From: Saccharopolyspora shandongensis
GTDB taxonomy: Bacteria; Actinomycetota; Actinomycetes; Mycobacteriales; Pseudonocardiaceae
NCBI RefSeq assembly: GCF_900106995.1
Contig: NZ_FNOK01000024.1
Location: forward strand, 62,001-126,000
Direction of reading: 5' to 3'
DNA length: 64,000 bases
The translations under genes and the position numbers were made by a program. Below, piece after piece: positions 21,001-23,744 of the stretch. Each line of letters opens with the position of its first letter. Positions within the stretch are counted from its first letter, which is position 1. A model generated the notes under the pieces. It saw only the letters and a list, made by a program, of their open reading frames with translations, was not told the DNA's origin and made no database searches.

Positions 21001-23732
21001 GGCGCCGGGTCGAGCGGATGCGGTTCTACCGCTTCGCGCCGGTCGTGCTGGAAAGCTCCGACGGCCAGCACCACATCGTGCTGGAGAACACCAGGCGGCG
21101 GGAGAAGGACAACAAGTTCCTGCGCACCGTGCTGGACGAGAACATCACCCACTACGCAACGCGGGTGCACGAACTCGAGCAGGTCCTCGCCGAGGAGAAG
21201 GCGAAGGAGAAGACGAAGGCGAACGAGGGCACCGGATCCCGCGAGTTGTTCGTCGAAAGCCTGCTGAAGGTGATCGAGAACCAGCAGAAGCTGGCCGAGC
21301 TCGGTGACCAAGATCCTGGGCAGATCAAGGGTGAACTCGCCGCGGCCAAGGGCAACGCGGTGCGTGCGCTGATGGCGCTCAGCGGCGAGGAGCTCGGCAC
21401 CAGCGGGGACCAGTGGTGGTTCGAGATGTTCGGCCGCGCGCCCGGCGAGTCGCTGTTCGAAAGCGAATCGCACCTCGGGGACAAGCCCAACGCCCTGGTG
21501 CTGACCGTCATCCCGGACCACGACGACAAGCGGGTGCAGGTCGAGTTCGGTGTCGGCAGCACGCAACTGGACGAGTTGGCGACCGTGCAGACGAAGCGGT
21601 TCATCAGCAAGCTCGCGGGCAACGCGGCGTGGCTGGCCAAGCAAGGCGCGCCACTGCCGCCGGTCCACATCACGGTGGAATCGCTGCCCGACGAACTGGG
21701 CGCGCGCGAGCAGCGCAGCGCGGCCGTCGTCCAGGAGTTGCGCAAGCACGCCGCAGCGTTGGGCTTGGACGTGGGCACGATGCCGGTCGTGATCGACCAC
21801 CGCGTCCGCGACGTGGCGGCCCTGCACGCACAACGCGGGGAGTTCGGCTTCGACGACGATGAGCCGATCCGCACGGTCGTGAAGGTGCACGCGCAGCTCG
21901 CGGAACCAGGCCCGGGCAAACCCGATCCGACACCGCAGGAACTCGCCGAGCTGGCGCGCACCACGGGACTGCACCGGGCCCCGACCCCGCTGGGCAAACA
22001 CCTCGGCGTGTACACCGAGGTCACCGCCGAGGAGATCGGCCGGATGCGCGAGATCGTCCGCACCGCACGGCAGCTCGACCCGGACCGCGGTGACGATCCG
22101 GAGTGGTTGACTTCGGTCCGCCGCATCGCAGAACTCCAGCAGCGCAGCGGCGTGACAGACCTCGATGCACTGGTTCGGCAGATCTTCGGCCGCTCCGACG
22201 ACGCCGAGGTCCGCCCGTGGGAACGGCGCCAACTGATCGACCTCGTCCCGCACGCCAAGCGGAGCGGCCGCCCGGTGACGCTGTCGGACCTGATCGACGC
22301 TCGCGAGGCGCAGCAGTGGCCGACCCCCGCGCCACCACCCGAACCGGTCCCGAACGAGATCGCGCTGGCGTCCATCCAGGCCGAGTCCGACGGCACCCCG
22401 GTCCACCACGAACAGTGGACCGAGGCAGTGCCAGATACGGCGCCGACCTCGAACCTCGATGAGGCCCAGGAATCGGCTGCCACGCAGCAGGAATCGACGC
22501 CCAACGCCCAGGCAGAATCGACGCCGGGGCCGTCGATGGTCACCTTCAGCTCCGCTCCCGCCGGCCAGGCGTCGGCGGCAAAGGCGGTTGCGGATCCGTC
22601 GATCCAGGCCCCGGCAGACCTGTCCACTCAGGTGCGGGTACCAGATACGGAGCCGACCTCGAACCTCGGTGCGAACCAGGAATCGGCTGTCACGCAGCAG
22701 GAATCGGCGCCCAACCATGGTTCGGAGGAACCGTCCACCAGCGCTGCCTCCGAGACCGGGTGGGTCGTCGGGCGGAACGTGGACACCGGGGATGAGGTCC
22801 GCTTCGACCCGGGCGAGGTCCAGTCGTGGGAGTTGAAGGACAGCAACGGCGACCTGATCGGGATCACCTTCGTCAGCGATGCGGACGACCGCGAGGGCAT
22901 ACAGACGTGGACGGAGATCGGCGGCACCGCGGACAAGGTGAACTACTCAAGTCCGCTCAGCGAGGATGCGATGCAGGGCATGTCGGAGGAGGAGTGGGAG
23001 GCGTCCGACAAGAAGCCGGTGCTGCTGCCCTGGTACTCCCCGTTCGGGCCCGGTCAGAACCCGATTCCCATCAACGCGCACGCCGACGAGACATCCGTGG
23101 AGGTCACCCGGACCGACGGCACGAAGGTGGAGGTCGGCGGCGCGGCCTTCGCCAAGATCGTCGCGAAGCCGGCTATCTTCAAAACTCTGTGCGAGCAGCA
23201 GTCCGGCGCCGTTTCCTACCAGCTGCTGGCCTGCAAGTCCGGCAAGCTCAACGAGCCGGGTGGATCCGCCTTCGACTTCCAGCAGGCCCTTAGCAAGCTG
23301 GGGCACGGCGGCACCGTCTTCGCGCCCACCGACGTAGTCAACGTCGGGTGGCAGTCGGAGCCCAGTAACCCCTACACGAACCCCTACACAGTGGTCTTGT
23401 CCGACGGTGGTTGGGCCGAATTCGACGGGCAGGCGCCGGGCGGCACGAGGGTGGACGAGCCCACCGGTTTCGTCCTGGACGAAACCAACGGCGCTGGTTG
23501 GGAAGTGGAGGAATCCGGCACCACGTGGGCGTTCGAGCCGGCAGAGGAGGACAACGCCTGGGACGCGGAGGAATCCGGACCCACGTGGACGTTCGATTCA
23601 ACGAACGAGGAGGACAACGCCCGCGAAGTGGATTCGGTGGAGTCGGCCCAGGAAGCGACCTCGGAGGAGCTCCCCGACGTCCCCGGCGAAACGGTTCTCG
23701 GCGGCGGTGGCGACGATGAGGACGAGCGGTAG
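3..23732 (+). CDS. Giant multidomain toxin-like protein (5' end outside window)
   Basis: The frame is open from the first complete codon at the left edge, so the true start lies upstream; the first in-window Met is at 90 and is used for residue numbering (7,880 aa from there). The order is: ADP-ribosyltransferase (about 45-190), helical SW..KGKW module (239-328), threonine/histidine-rich beta repeats (about 500-1860), a short helical module repeated twice (around 2105 and 2785) flanking a glycosyltransferase-like domain (2337-2577), LPDG beta repeats, three HTH-like repeats, a second SW..KGKW module, a 1,600-residue leucine-rich helical array, an NLS-like motif (5424-5439), a duplicated module of over 400 residues, and a C-terminal domain with His7664 and Cys7715. 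It has no PKS, NRPS or membrane segments that I can see. It resembles the giant actinobacterial proteins annotated as 'lonely Cys domain' proteins. Function as a multi-effector toxin is inference; I see no immunity gene. Confidence 0.9.
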   Translation, partial: LRPHGTGGDGTPVFQWYRTDLASPDRPDGMFVGATEVHAGHPIEQHPASPHPVTDPLLAAVDRTVDLGRIVPAPMWRADGDPLFRVDERPLWKIAESGGFVPWSSGNQGSIDHRNEGPTTNVDLAWYANEGTHSMFVGTSRSPVMDKTGNTVHDDHVGFRYVIRAPGGIDVNRTLGPMVAGADEREIAFPGGIQLRFIEGAYPLDDPTRFIPNPYYNPAPGGAITFRPPEGDTSWQAWVPQQDPSAMTDGRGPDAADSPASNEGSSGSWLEKGKWPAGDEPPVVRRAREIANEMNLHYGGLDPDLHARHQQNLLGVAAALDSDGEQAARDFVRGLRANDSLYEGWESRPRGFGGERSLENTVSDANQAGPSTSATQSNSDRLRPTGRQDHVTIDMSQGQLGDIELQELHHDAPPPASPETQYKQDLVATNLVKATDVDGTKLRGDLTSAMTELGVDEQAQGAFRAAFSDVQLKDDFTTLSEEGLTKSIGHGAGSIEVTVRTRLVGDESPVVGPVIDEPKHEVDNASGDYGKTSDENASTVRREKGADLTGMFGLGTTIPMGAMEANASVKASAVPGWKFGTDSTLQHSSKVELPGGTRSTRHDLWHEITVTRHDGASATRNGTQESGIEVTIPESLRPETDTTPVIDTQVPHPKQMHSAHLRGDNGLFDKITKTLPANHPLRRELDAVGSTARGQLRETVSGSGLSLRAGDLLGGREITKTLEYQHHGRTHTATVHIGTSVHAPTLIHEQDATVTGTGGAKTEHAASELTKQSTDVRFGGGGLIAIPRTEDASFAAGARGDVNVQAKLGGAGSDEHTMKNTTGAALESEHTSTGQLRAYRTTLDYAVRITFDDGNSLDVGSHHVEAGATVWMSPEAAVSNGWDSASQQFESSGSTPVHSDTATPLSGISPLSVLGGKVEFGGVDRVATELHQILDGDVLPPHHGAGHQAPHVSKNVDRINALITPDAFAAHAAELVGDGWSFLMPRDTHVGTSTGTEHVWVKIRATPGRYEATPVEVPGGSELKGTLTASSHDEHTTKTKGNWIGTGGFGGVIPINPNFPLRTAQFSGSYTRKIGDFERTVTVTAGHESASSWKTGTHYRNTQRIHYTIEVFGPNGSIGERSFSADATAEVPVGSHPLGGQAGETPTAPTAEFRNHHSSTPTRPGGWKQAKLPDDYAVHSLNLPHGMGEKLMLEIKAYDGLGDDAAASNPLGHLGKDGVIAANRVHNFAGPTEIGANLDRAVTGTYHAQVERYRQGELLTGYSDSLGEAAMHLSLSNPKVIDHAESLGLELTTKSKDSTGRGEITKASSDTSLDGRTNARLNQQGTMVPQGTHTTTDESGSGTTHTHEHENTQKRAYKGPGYLVSFDASLVLSGRNTEHFVGPIGDSYGKSQWTHSQTDTHDAVLLWIPADQIHQIAGPEDIEWHVDHPHDDATMHYEGGQFDEPKLGDGWVNVRPEVTRNLVSNLEDALGALTHDQLPESARASFIGHLYHSLTHAASSAYSWLMDPSAGRLDAMVHSRLFPALSPSGLGALYSDIVGGGIRTVYHYDGPLGRTDITITVKGTEKPGRFEAVSDKWTLSEESKTTSKLTEQHMTATTHTVQGQAVFSIFPEGQIQHNPGTAGAGEGSYKSQSTVEDTKSIETTYKSEHTGRTLAFVHDLDLTITIEKTSGWGRLPQSLSFGVLDRFFPATTSEPINVHASVKDAVRRHVPEVDAHLLEQLQNAANESEVDWSAPKHELPVGSRGTVQADRVRAEIDALLDGVLHAATEGTPAPSLPAGATGTRHLISAMTTQSALSSQLKSAMTEHGYRIGGLDEDRYFEAGALNHGPIKSLTLHAELRNQRVTAVSAEGTSFEGKQTGSETLKVTHEKTLAGGTSARAGFGGLLWNSNPSGPGPGQIGRLAGEVSIKGPAAEKVVTDTSEVGGKTFEQEHSSSGKTYLVRSDVTWLLTPEYRGANVPGHWNEPRVVREPGGSVFWTDEAGLRSLGLEPPEDHAPAHEQTTPEEHIDTEQESVVLDDEHTVQHQQTVAESSGAAAKSQSLSDFLASKQEDAGSTSEHGPHQKLSETQQGKLPWNQVHGAGGHGLGDDAASGSAGHESELSQQSNHEQTAHSTDSDLKSLDDDDTSAQFGTVVDAEARTIVDAEVRAYIDERRLAGAVYMVDQSQLPQWVSRLSDALARGDHATAAGIRGELRDVLRGRRQQQESTLGPNVKPDLRSKTSHDVPVQDQPNALDTAKPQNSNAQSAVDAGSVVESLEVPGEESDPAGRLLAELNAATLSDSSPVGVLPEPDLFGLHKPAEPPEFLRGHDYSDITAGQGLDLLQRLDLKRPAPDWSDLAPHNLQDLDDFVLTRELSEQERGGWSEDQPPLPAKLQLVRGRTSIWLGGPLDGSSAGKSEMRANIADSHEQVRGWAPTVVFTDVPRALFEQAAQFPVGDEPGVLSGVREMLGWAEDNNVTLVNVHEVFHSSWPMPHQEAFLAELAKQTKPGYTAASDLLRVAVGQRFGLLYSDGEYPTTWNLLDEMQQVLDSREAYGVHKRGGAVNNDLLVLPKGHPFADKFFERMRDNYGKTQAEIHKAPDFLPAESFVTNSQLRPQRYSVISRTGPLNIARLGDELGHAGGDRGAIAGAAMDTGGQWVSRPRPTPSISLQDRAATFELTKKVVQTLVRELHNRDGDLHLTLVADAVHQHEAPDVIWTAALGYLAQRPELAGLVRTVTDRELVSITVDRHEDRRVELPEQAQRYLRPQPGEEIHLLGEFSRPATMEQAPAEPHNAANQESQFPAQAKLRGGSRETSQSPANHKPALGNLRVGSAEEAMTIAKQVAEMEVRAYKAERRATQSVYMMDESLPPKYHESLADAILRGDGEKVDQLRKELRDALYGKRTIAAESSQGVGKRARLPGAGQEAPSWGYLPTANAPATPAAAWEAYYIALVQENIAAHDPALSGVGGSNSVPDAMQRAQDALQQARADLAAAERGLRAWGLDPTVQTEPVLGTDHMMATTSHDEVMVEPGGAVPSAHGLHSLLQDDLSELLDVAMDEAAALQVDAGGISPGSSFGQVSWQDPLPLPDGQTVVRFSADGSLTQLLHRDGTYEVVDSESGVALDRGVHDGALTGQLLEQVESSLPNAPDVVWQQNVVPLPDGRVARYSEDGSLAELVNRDGSFELMDPDTGLVLVAGRHDESLTGWLFAQAEPLLAETEQVGAPPVHGGTVAAPGPVAGGLVGRVGTATWQEFKNATPQERRAVLGDPQSRAVLARRLKLAHDSDPRMTPYRLSKETGFTESSVISLVDEAGFGVEAPQLEGRVGTASWGEFGAAGPEERQRVLDRPDDRAVLGRRFKQAQDDDPAVTPYRLAKLTRFDEETVEALTQEALNAVPVQGLEGRVGTASWDDFKAVFGAFPEERRRILASEDERAILGRRLMDAIDSDPSMTSLRLSKLIRIGRDLVDRLVAEARYATRRRFVPGTGGFRLDAAPPREAVIPARNEDAGSSAGQGSPSTGSGSGQGTSSWANKGKWRADDVPPVIRRAQEIAREMNLHYGGTDPNLVAEHQRNLTELAARLEQGGEDAARAFVRELRGTQENPNPLYADWATRGRGFGGARSDEAPVFRSGEAGPSNSQDTAMAEGGGSPRSTGDADPMDVEPTLEAQERGGDADDLELQDEVVRRLGVDREDLSVFEGDVELARAAQDEGLRNTFASPAEAWERAVRGRLEPFALRPEDLPWFTGLVDELGGRELSDFARWLRHEGIDPQELRDGGPRAGRDAVLRWRLRAPAEDFRELVGLHQNVESLLTLSTRLGLGAADEALLADYFKSREPVDVVEANLHATAEHTGLPEAHLFQVALRLNVDPSALGAARSVIERIGHGLSSDVATHQVRTRLAHLELEPADLALLDRHWFDALSPDLLDLLSDADLGVQDIHWMSQAGLRPADLNADPDLGQRVIDRLNQGWRDARGAVLNIGPGRRALLREPWFDADALMDLARRVDAGFATSEITELVVYCEHLGRVPTELPRLAEEWRVPIQDLYSLAQYLRLDPGGLREHVRTENFLAQLTDQFERFGLSVGEDGIAFFARMHQLSVGPQEWEDLGWFLQRRDRIDLSEDTELPALRQVGDFSDEELAGLVREWRDSTGGVREAWADPAFRNDVANVLYVRPDVLELLDPHAWTEYGGPWAGTAADLRAIANTVSEGLADYGLEPGDLPWFQGILPHLDPDDVVAFHEYLRRERADVSGLRVQGVQVGRDAVARWRLGAGLDESFPDGVNPVALAQFARSAELNVQQRLDFVREARNYGGFPPIVQGLSASWQVGPGLVYRVAAALDVSPRQLRVDLPWLGQSASPHPEQVAAHAVRSWMRQFGFQPEDLALFGALGRVGPGELANFRDFLERGGFSPTDLRADEARARQLVEEWRNSLAEPDARLDGTGTVEGTWWRELADLDWFGRREAARLESLVTRPELTVLRGKSYDPRPDLVSLTRKLGRVPDEIPRLARNTLGEAPILLRPGDPQSARGSEVKAATLLRAAAALGVEPVHLTTLFRHDLIGFENPRGGHQVWIDAMAARLQRLGLTSPARWADFAHVVDGLDHNGWRDHQFLQSFLAEVDTSLPDLYAATDEVRAAVLMEYRELLEASLPHSGRSAAGDGGQVLTEGFESMLLDNPENDNGSMPPQESASTLVEGDAPHPPDSQPEPGDGEEPPTYTEHDPELPRYAGFDRDLPDFGQDVVHPVLREMILAELGGAPHPAHEAIAAEAAMAVAADALAVNPLHLRPFLRGFLGLDVPGQLDGFVRSLRDAAAVLGAESDADRAWLFQFVDNPAVTGHGPARLGPLQVLNGLVMAENRFGITLRELRSMDEVAQLERWDDMVGVLEHEGGDLRAFDATPPGGQELRDHVHQWVSSALSIESRDYRQVFGDGGAEALARLGSRIGMGPRSIELISYAASIGRVPKEIPELTRRLGLPEADGATLVRAARLLGLRNPEHLLVFGTDLANQARAGNPLNVDEWVQGLHESLARSGLPTTPDGSRVLVPVVAERAHSLDVRMEEFGELDQTLRARRSSLGQWVNLLPQHAARDVQRWRAERLGIHPARFAQLSGTAGFDHRALVDVADRLGLGSDRALLVEHSARTGMPPGEFADLARRQRLDPRTVLRSWAADRLGITSGLQDSPGVDLGALVGFANLADLPRVGADSDVFTAADLVEMSTLLGRVPHELIYRIAQPGADPQAGLQEAKQWLAGWRGEEDPRGRVLAGYQPISFDRMQYQNLWPEGEWKAHLQRGSALVSAALRWGPTADISPMHLLEQVTELAALDDAVQGRLNEVWPNFEEELTEGRPRAAAVAAVINTALHRLPLYAGGEVHQAIPEMHDGLVPGKVIEHQGFAFATAPGQPAGGVHIAYRPAPASSWRSARAIPGQRELTVGFPLGTRFRVVSVDHVPDPGGNAPSTRIVMEEYHGDGPGDTPPSGPPKRSADDEPDPAPKRPKHDDESVGATDRRQASDADDPVESGNSLPAQASRVEIDGFDAQWRLTLQGVFGREVMPEEYRAWQEYAGTRAERDWREATLDRSAASGSRSAPEVLRHVEAAEAQLADAQARLGNAEARLRESGADPNALYDRYQRDRAEYYARRGRAPGGSPAWMGHSPKGWVSQAWTGSTLFPSGPALHVDAPQGETDPHIKAGSDAGAPFGGGVHEAALNSLVDLGLDAQRVAEVRAEFEGLAATGHLEDHSLDIAANPGVREALQVIHANLDRIPEASRGRLRAWVADAVLATSLVPVRESAPDSLAGLDHAAVQRRSAVRVLTPNRLEVVLTGVAKNLRSWTDPFDAAWSALEHSGYQPDDGLPQRLVRLSLVNLTPQARLQLGEDALFQRLLSREDALVESMFASGGHDEQRFLATCLASAANTEVLGKVPTTAGLLLVGRNLADEVRALIDNPPAQWAQVLDERDQIFGRTIRELVSDRLDEAAAVFDDIERRASELIDGDSRNPDAWAEFSQRWGRTMQKLSVVVDPSQGPDSVPVLTNKLIDGRWGWSAGVSALLMVLDRPFRRFASVNSIAFGKALHTTLVDEGLPRREVEFTRWSDEFGVAECWQRVHRNGGTVLTTATHAVWLEAVQRDGQQAFLVHDPKKSHPDHYSPAGMLEWARRNKFTMDLVDLPDRPFQDEVPPKETQRSPEPSASTSDSWSAADESVESTTASWESSQHATESSEPSELPGDRPEPEVSVAEELAAFGLDEQRFAQARAELGEWAGDGRVEDYTAEILSRPELGRALREIRANLDLVPGLDVARLKSLVADAVLSAALVPVRDAVVSGSMHHNASTQHERLAAQPLSPHGLQELLDNIADLTGQGKDPFRARESLLRHSGYEPEQGPSRRLTQLSLVNLNPHLRQQLVHDGLFQRLLDNDEALGNALFGTDGHDWRDLLAAHGLQAGTMPTIGGLLQVGRHVVRHLDEQLTALTMEASRTGAGQRRGGDAVDEFVRQHLTRAQEAFDEIEQMAQDSFDSIERTALAFIQAESDGSPVHHEQWAELTRAWSTTMRAMLMWDGPALDGLRAALSDVMSTNGVREQVRVTGETEPGPLWERVRGGGGAVRATIGVHAQPVLVQAVRQDGTRLFSVADPEVDHVQMLDFEGFVRWADNAEAVLALPVDHPQAANSPEPPDREASLGEQTSDDSDYWADDSAESTSEPDSEGSLTRADDSAPTHSNTGDGTGAHSEQTGGEDQHPRSMPDRNAAPASWKTTEYRTFGSASDTGGAAQKLARGPFAHRANEQIIDASFPRFLGARPVLVDEHPPVRISGDGTLAIAAHGHGAKEVFATLDVVRRAQADLDRVGGGAKLQVDDSTGIEFNAGGKMQRLYRVVPGFGDGGVSDISKEFTRDVLGASPTHAVLYDTRPPGAGGTGKFATAKINTTSDKEISGTHQLADALVSTTPELTDTEWAAGQVRRGWDEQEYDSPTPGEGYGRAFSRTGGGGSVAAKLGINEHARPRVGEGYLIQPISHGTNDDGSRRFSLDFSSGSDEGRRVERMRFYRFAPVVLESSDGQHHIVLENTRRREKDNKFLRTVLDENITHYATRVHELEQVLAEEKAKEKTKANEGTGSRELFVESLLKVIENQQKLAELGDQDPGQIKGELAAAKGNAVRALMALSGEELGTSGDQWWFEMFGRAPGESLFESESHLGDKPNALVLTVIPDHDDKRVQVEFGVGSTQLDELATVQTKRFISKLAGNAAWLAKQGAPLPPVHITVESLPDELGAREQRSAAVVQELRKHAAALGLDVGTMPVVIDHRVRDVAALHAQRGEFGFDDDEPIRTVVKVHAQLAEPGPGKPDPTPQELAELARTTGLHRAPTPLGKHLGVYTEVTAEEIGRMREIVRTARQLDPDRGDDPEWLTSVRRIAELQQRSGVTDLDALVRQIFGRSDDAEVRPWERRQLIDLVPHAKRSGRPVTLSDLIDAREAQQWPTPAPPPEPVPNEIALASIQAESDGTPVHHEQWTEAVPDTAPTSNLDEAQESAATQQESTPNAQAESTPGPSMVTFSSAPAGQASAAKAVADPSIQAPADLSTQVRVPDTEPTSNLGANQESAVTQQESAPNHGSEEPSTSAASETGWVVGRNVDTGDEVRFDPGEVQSWELKDSNGDLIGITFVSDADDREGIQTWTEIGGTADKVNYSSPLSEDAMQGMSEEEWEASDKKPVLLPWYSPFGPGQNPIPINAHADETSVEVTRTDGTKVEVGGAAFAKIVAKPAIFKTLCEQQSGAVSYQLLACKSGKLNEPGGSAFDFQQALSKLGHGGTVFAPTDVVNVGWQSEPSNPYTNPYTVVLSDGGWAEFDGQAPGGTRVDEPTGFVLDETNGAGWEVEESGTTWAFEPAEEDNAWDAEESGPTWTFDSTNEEDNAREVDSVESAQEATSEELPDVPGETVLGGGGDDEDER
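222..660 (+). other. ADP-ribosyltransferase domain of the giant protein (Scabin/pierisin-like)
   Basis: The three signature elements of the R-S-E class mono-ADP-ribosyltransferases appear in order: Arg56 in LFRVDERP, Thr110-Ser111 in SMFVGTSRS, and Glu155-Arg-Glu157 directly before IAFPGGI. The stretch FRYVIRAPGGIDVN between them is also typical of the Scabin/pierisin group, which modify guanine bases or nucleosides. Scabin has Gln-x-Glu where this protein has Glu-x-Glu, so the acceptor could be different. Activity is predicted, not shown. Confidence 0.8.
804..1073 (+). repeat. Helical SW..KGKW module, copy 1
   Basis: About 90 residues beginning SWLEKGKW, with the core EMNLHYGG and ending in RGFGG. 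It closely matches a second copy at 10515-10796 in the same protein. Each copy sits just before a serine/proline-rich linker carrying the words AGPS. It may be a trafficking or spacer module; the function is unknown. Confidence 0.85.
1620..5670 (+). repeat. Array of beta-rich modules in the giant protein
   Basis: Between about residues 510 and 1860 a degenerate pattern recurs: a charged T/H/K-rich strand followed by a glycine-rich word and a hydrophobic-proline end. Instances are GMFGLGTTIPM near 1650, RFGGGGLIAIP near 2330, GTGGFGGVIPINP near 3140, QGQAVFSIFP near 4810 and ARAGFGGLLWN near 5640. The spacing is roughly 700-900 bases, except for the longer gap between 3140 and 4810, where a weaker copy may lie. 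The region is probably a stalk or delivery scaffold; no catalytic motif was recognised. Confidence 0.55.
6399..6602 (+). repeat. Short helical YM(V/M)D module, copy 1
   Basis: About 68 residues with EVRAYIDERR, VYMVDQS and a closing GELRDVLRGRR. It is clearly homologous to the copy at 8439-8645. The two copies bracket the glycosyltransferase-like domain, as if that domain had been inserted as a cassette between flanking modules. Confidence 0.8.
7098..7820 (+). other. Glycosyltransferase-like domain (GT-A, large clostridial toxin/OCH1-like)
   Basis: An N-terminal strand with WLGGPLDG is followed by VVFTDV, a helical insert, and the segment SDLLRVAVGQRFGLLYSDGE. In large clostridial toxin glucosyltransferases and OCH1-type enzymes the equivalent stretch is SDxLR..(I/L)L...GG.Y.D.D, where the last Asp-x-Asp binds metal and sugar nucleotide. 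Here the motif reads Asp2480-Gly-Glu2482, a conservative change. A later NNDLLVLPKGHPF matches the usual 'temporary possession' loop. The donor sugar and target cannot be read from the sequence. Confidence 0.65.
8439..8645 (+). repeat. Short helical YM(V/M)D module, copy 2
   Basis: It begins EAMTIAKQ, contains MEVRAYKAERR and SVYMMDES, and ends KELRDALYGKR. It matches the copy at 6399-6602 over its whole length and closes the cassette that holds the glycosyltransferase-like domain. Confidence 0.8.
9171..9570 (+). repeat. Two tandem LPDG beta repeats
   Basis: Two copies of about 65 residues share the pattern W...PLPDG....RyS.DGSL..L..RDG..E..D...G and a closing HD..LTG.L. They resemble short RHS/YD-like beta strands. 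They lie between a helical linker and the HTH-like repeats. The function is unknown. Confidence 0.75.
9657..10358 (+). repeat. Three tandem HTH-like repeats
   Basis: Three copies of about 75 residues start GRVGTA(T/S)W, contain EER..vL......A.L.RR.k.A...DP, and end in a helix-turn-helix-like segment (PYRLSKETGF..SSV, PYRLAKLTRF..ETV, SLRLSKLIRI..DLV). The last part resembles the DNA-recognition helices of small regulators. DNA binding inside a target cell is possible but speculative. Confidence 0.7.
10515..10796 (+). repeat. Helical SW..KGKW module, copy 2
   Basis: It begins SWANKGKW, keeps the EMNLHYGG core and ends RGFGG, like the copy at 804-1073. The insertion ENPNP near its end is the main length difference. 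It precedes a linker rich in Ser, Pro and acidic residues and then the leucine-rich array. Confidence 0.85.
10956..15700 (+). repeat. Leucine-rich alpha-helical repeat array
   Basis: About 1,580 residues made of repeats of roughly 80-100 residues. The recurrent words are 'L.PEDLPWF' or 'L.PADLALL', 'ELxDFaRWLR', 'LGRVPxEIP.L', and 'LGLxP..L'. Many units end in a W.R motif (RWRL, EEWRN). The regular amphipathic pattern suggests a solenoid of helices. The composition is rich in Arg and Leu with no Cys, which fits a long secreted or translocated scaffold. No described family was recognised. Confidence 0.65.
16359..16406 (+). other. Bipartite nuclear-localisation-like motif
   Basis: Residues 5424-5439 read KR, ten residues, then KRPK, and sit in an acidic/proline linker. 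This fits the classical bipartite consensus (two basic residues, 10-12 spacer, basic cluster). In a bacterial protein it may be chance, because Arg/Lys-Pro linkers are common in this gene. Confidence 0.4.
17028..18432 (+). repeat. Large duplicated module, copy A
   Basis: About 465 residues. It opens with a helical bundle (LVDLGLDAQRVAEVRAEFE), continues through LVNLTPQARLQLGEDALFQRLL, and ends with a compact domain containing GGTVLTTATHAVWLEAVQ and FLVHDPKKSHPDHY. The closing part has the His...Asp-Pro layout of papain/C39-like folds, but no catalytic Cys is visible at the expected helix (GRWGWSAGVSALL), so it is probably inactive or a different fold. Confidence 0.7.
18609..19908 (+). repeat. 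Large duplicated module, copy B
   Basis: It follows copy A after a Ser/Glu linker and repeats its order: AFGLDEQRFAQARAELG, LVNLNPHLRQQLVHDGLFQRLL, then GGAVRATIGVHAQPVLVQAVR and LFSVADPEVDH. It is shorter because the segment around the degenerate active-site helix of copy A is replaced. It ends near a linker holding the words ESDGSPVHHEQW. Confidence 0.7.
22428..22720 (+). repeat. Linker repeat VPDT.PTSNL...QES..TQQES.PN
   Basis: Two near-identical stretches of about 27 residues lie at about 22428 and 22638 with a Pro/Ala-rich spacer between. They form the low-complexity neck before the C-terminal domain. The phrase IQAESDG(S/T)PVHHEQW, just upstream at 22371, also occurs at 19479. These look like linker duplications made by unequal recombination. 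Confidence 0.7.
22758..23460 (+). other. C-terminal His/Cys domain (lonely-Cys, possibly caspase/C80-like)
   Basis: The domain begins TGWVVGRNVDTGDEV. It carries His7664 in INAHADE and Cys7715 in YQLLACKSG, with the intervening G..F.KIV...P.F pattern. The arrangement His, about 50 residues, then a strand ending (L/A)-C-(K/H)-(S/A)-G is the layout of clan CD peptidases, such as the autoprocessing C80 domain of large bacterial toxins. It may release upstream modules. Peptidase activity is inference. Confidence 0.5.
23499..23619 (+). repeat. Acidic C-terminal tandem repeat
   Basis: Two copies of about 20 residues share W(E/D)..ESG.TW.F followed by an acidic EEDNA word. The tail after them is very acidic and ends DDEDER. 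It may be a secretion or chaperone-binding tail for the small protein encoded immediately downstream. Confidence 0.7.
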
Positions 23733-23744
23733 GAGGTTTTGGCG

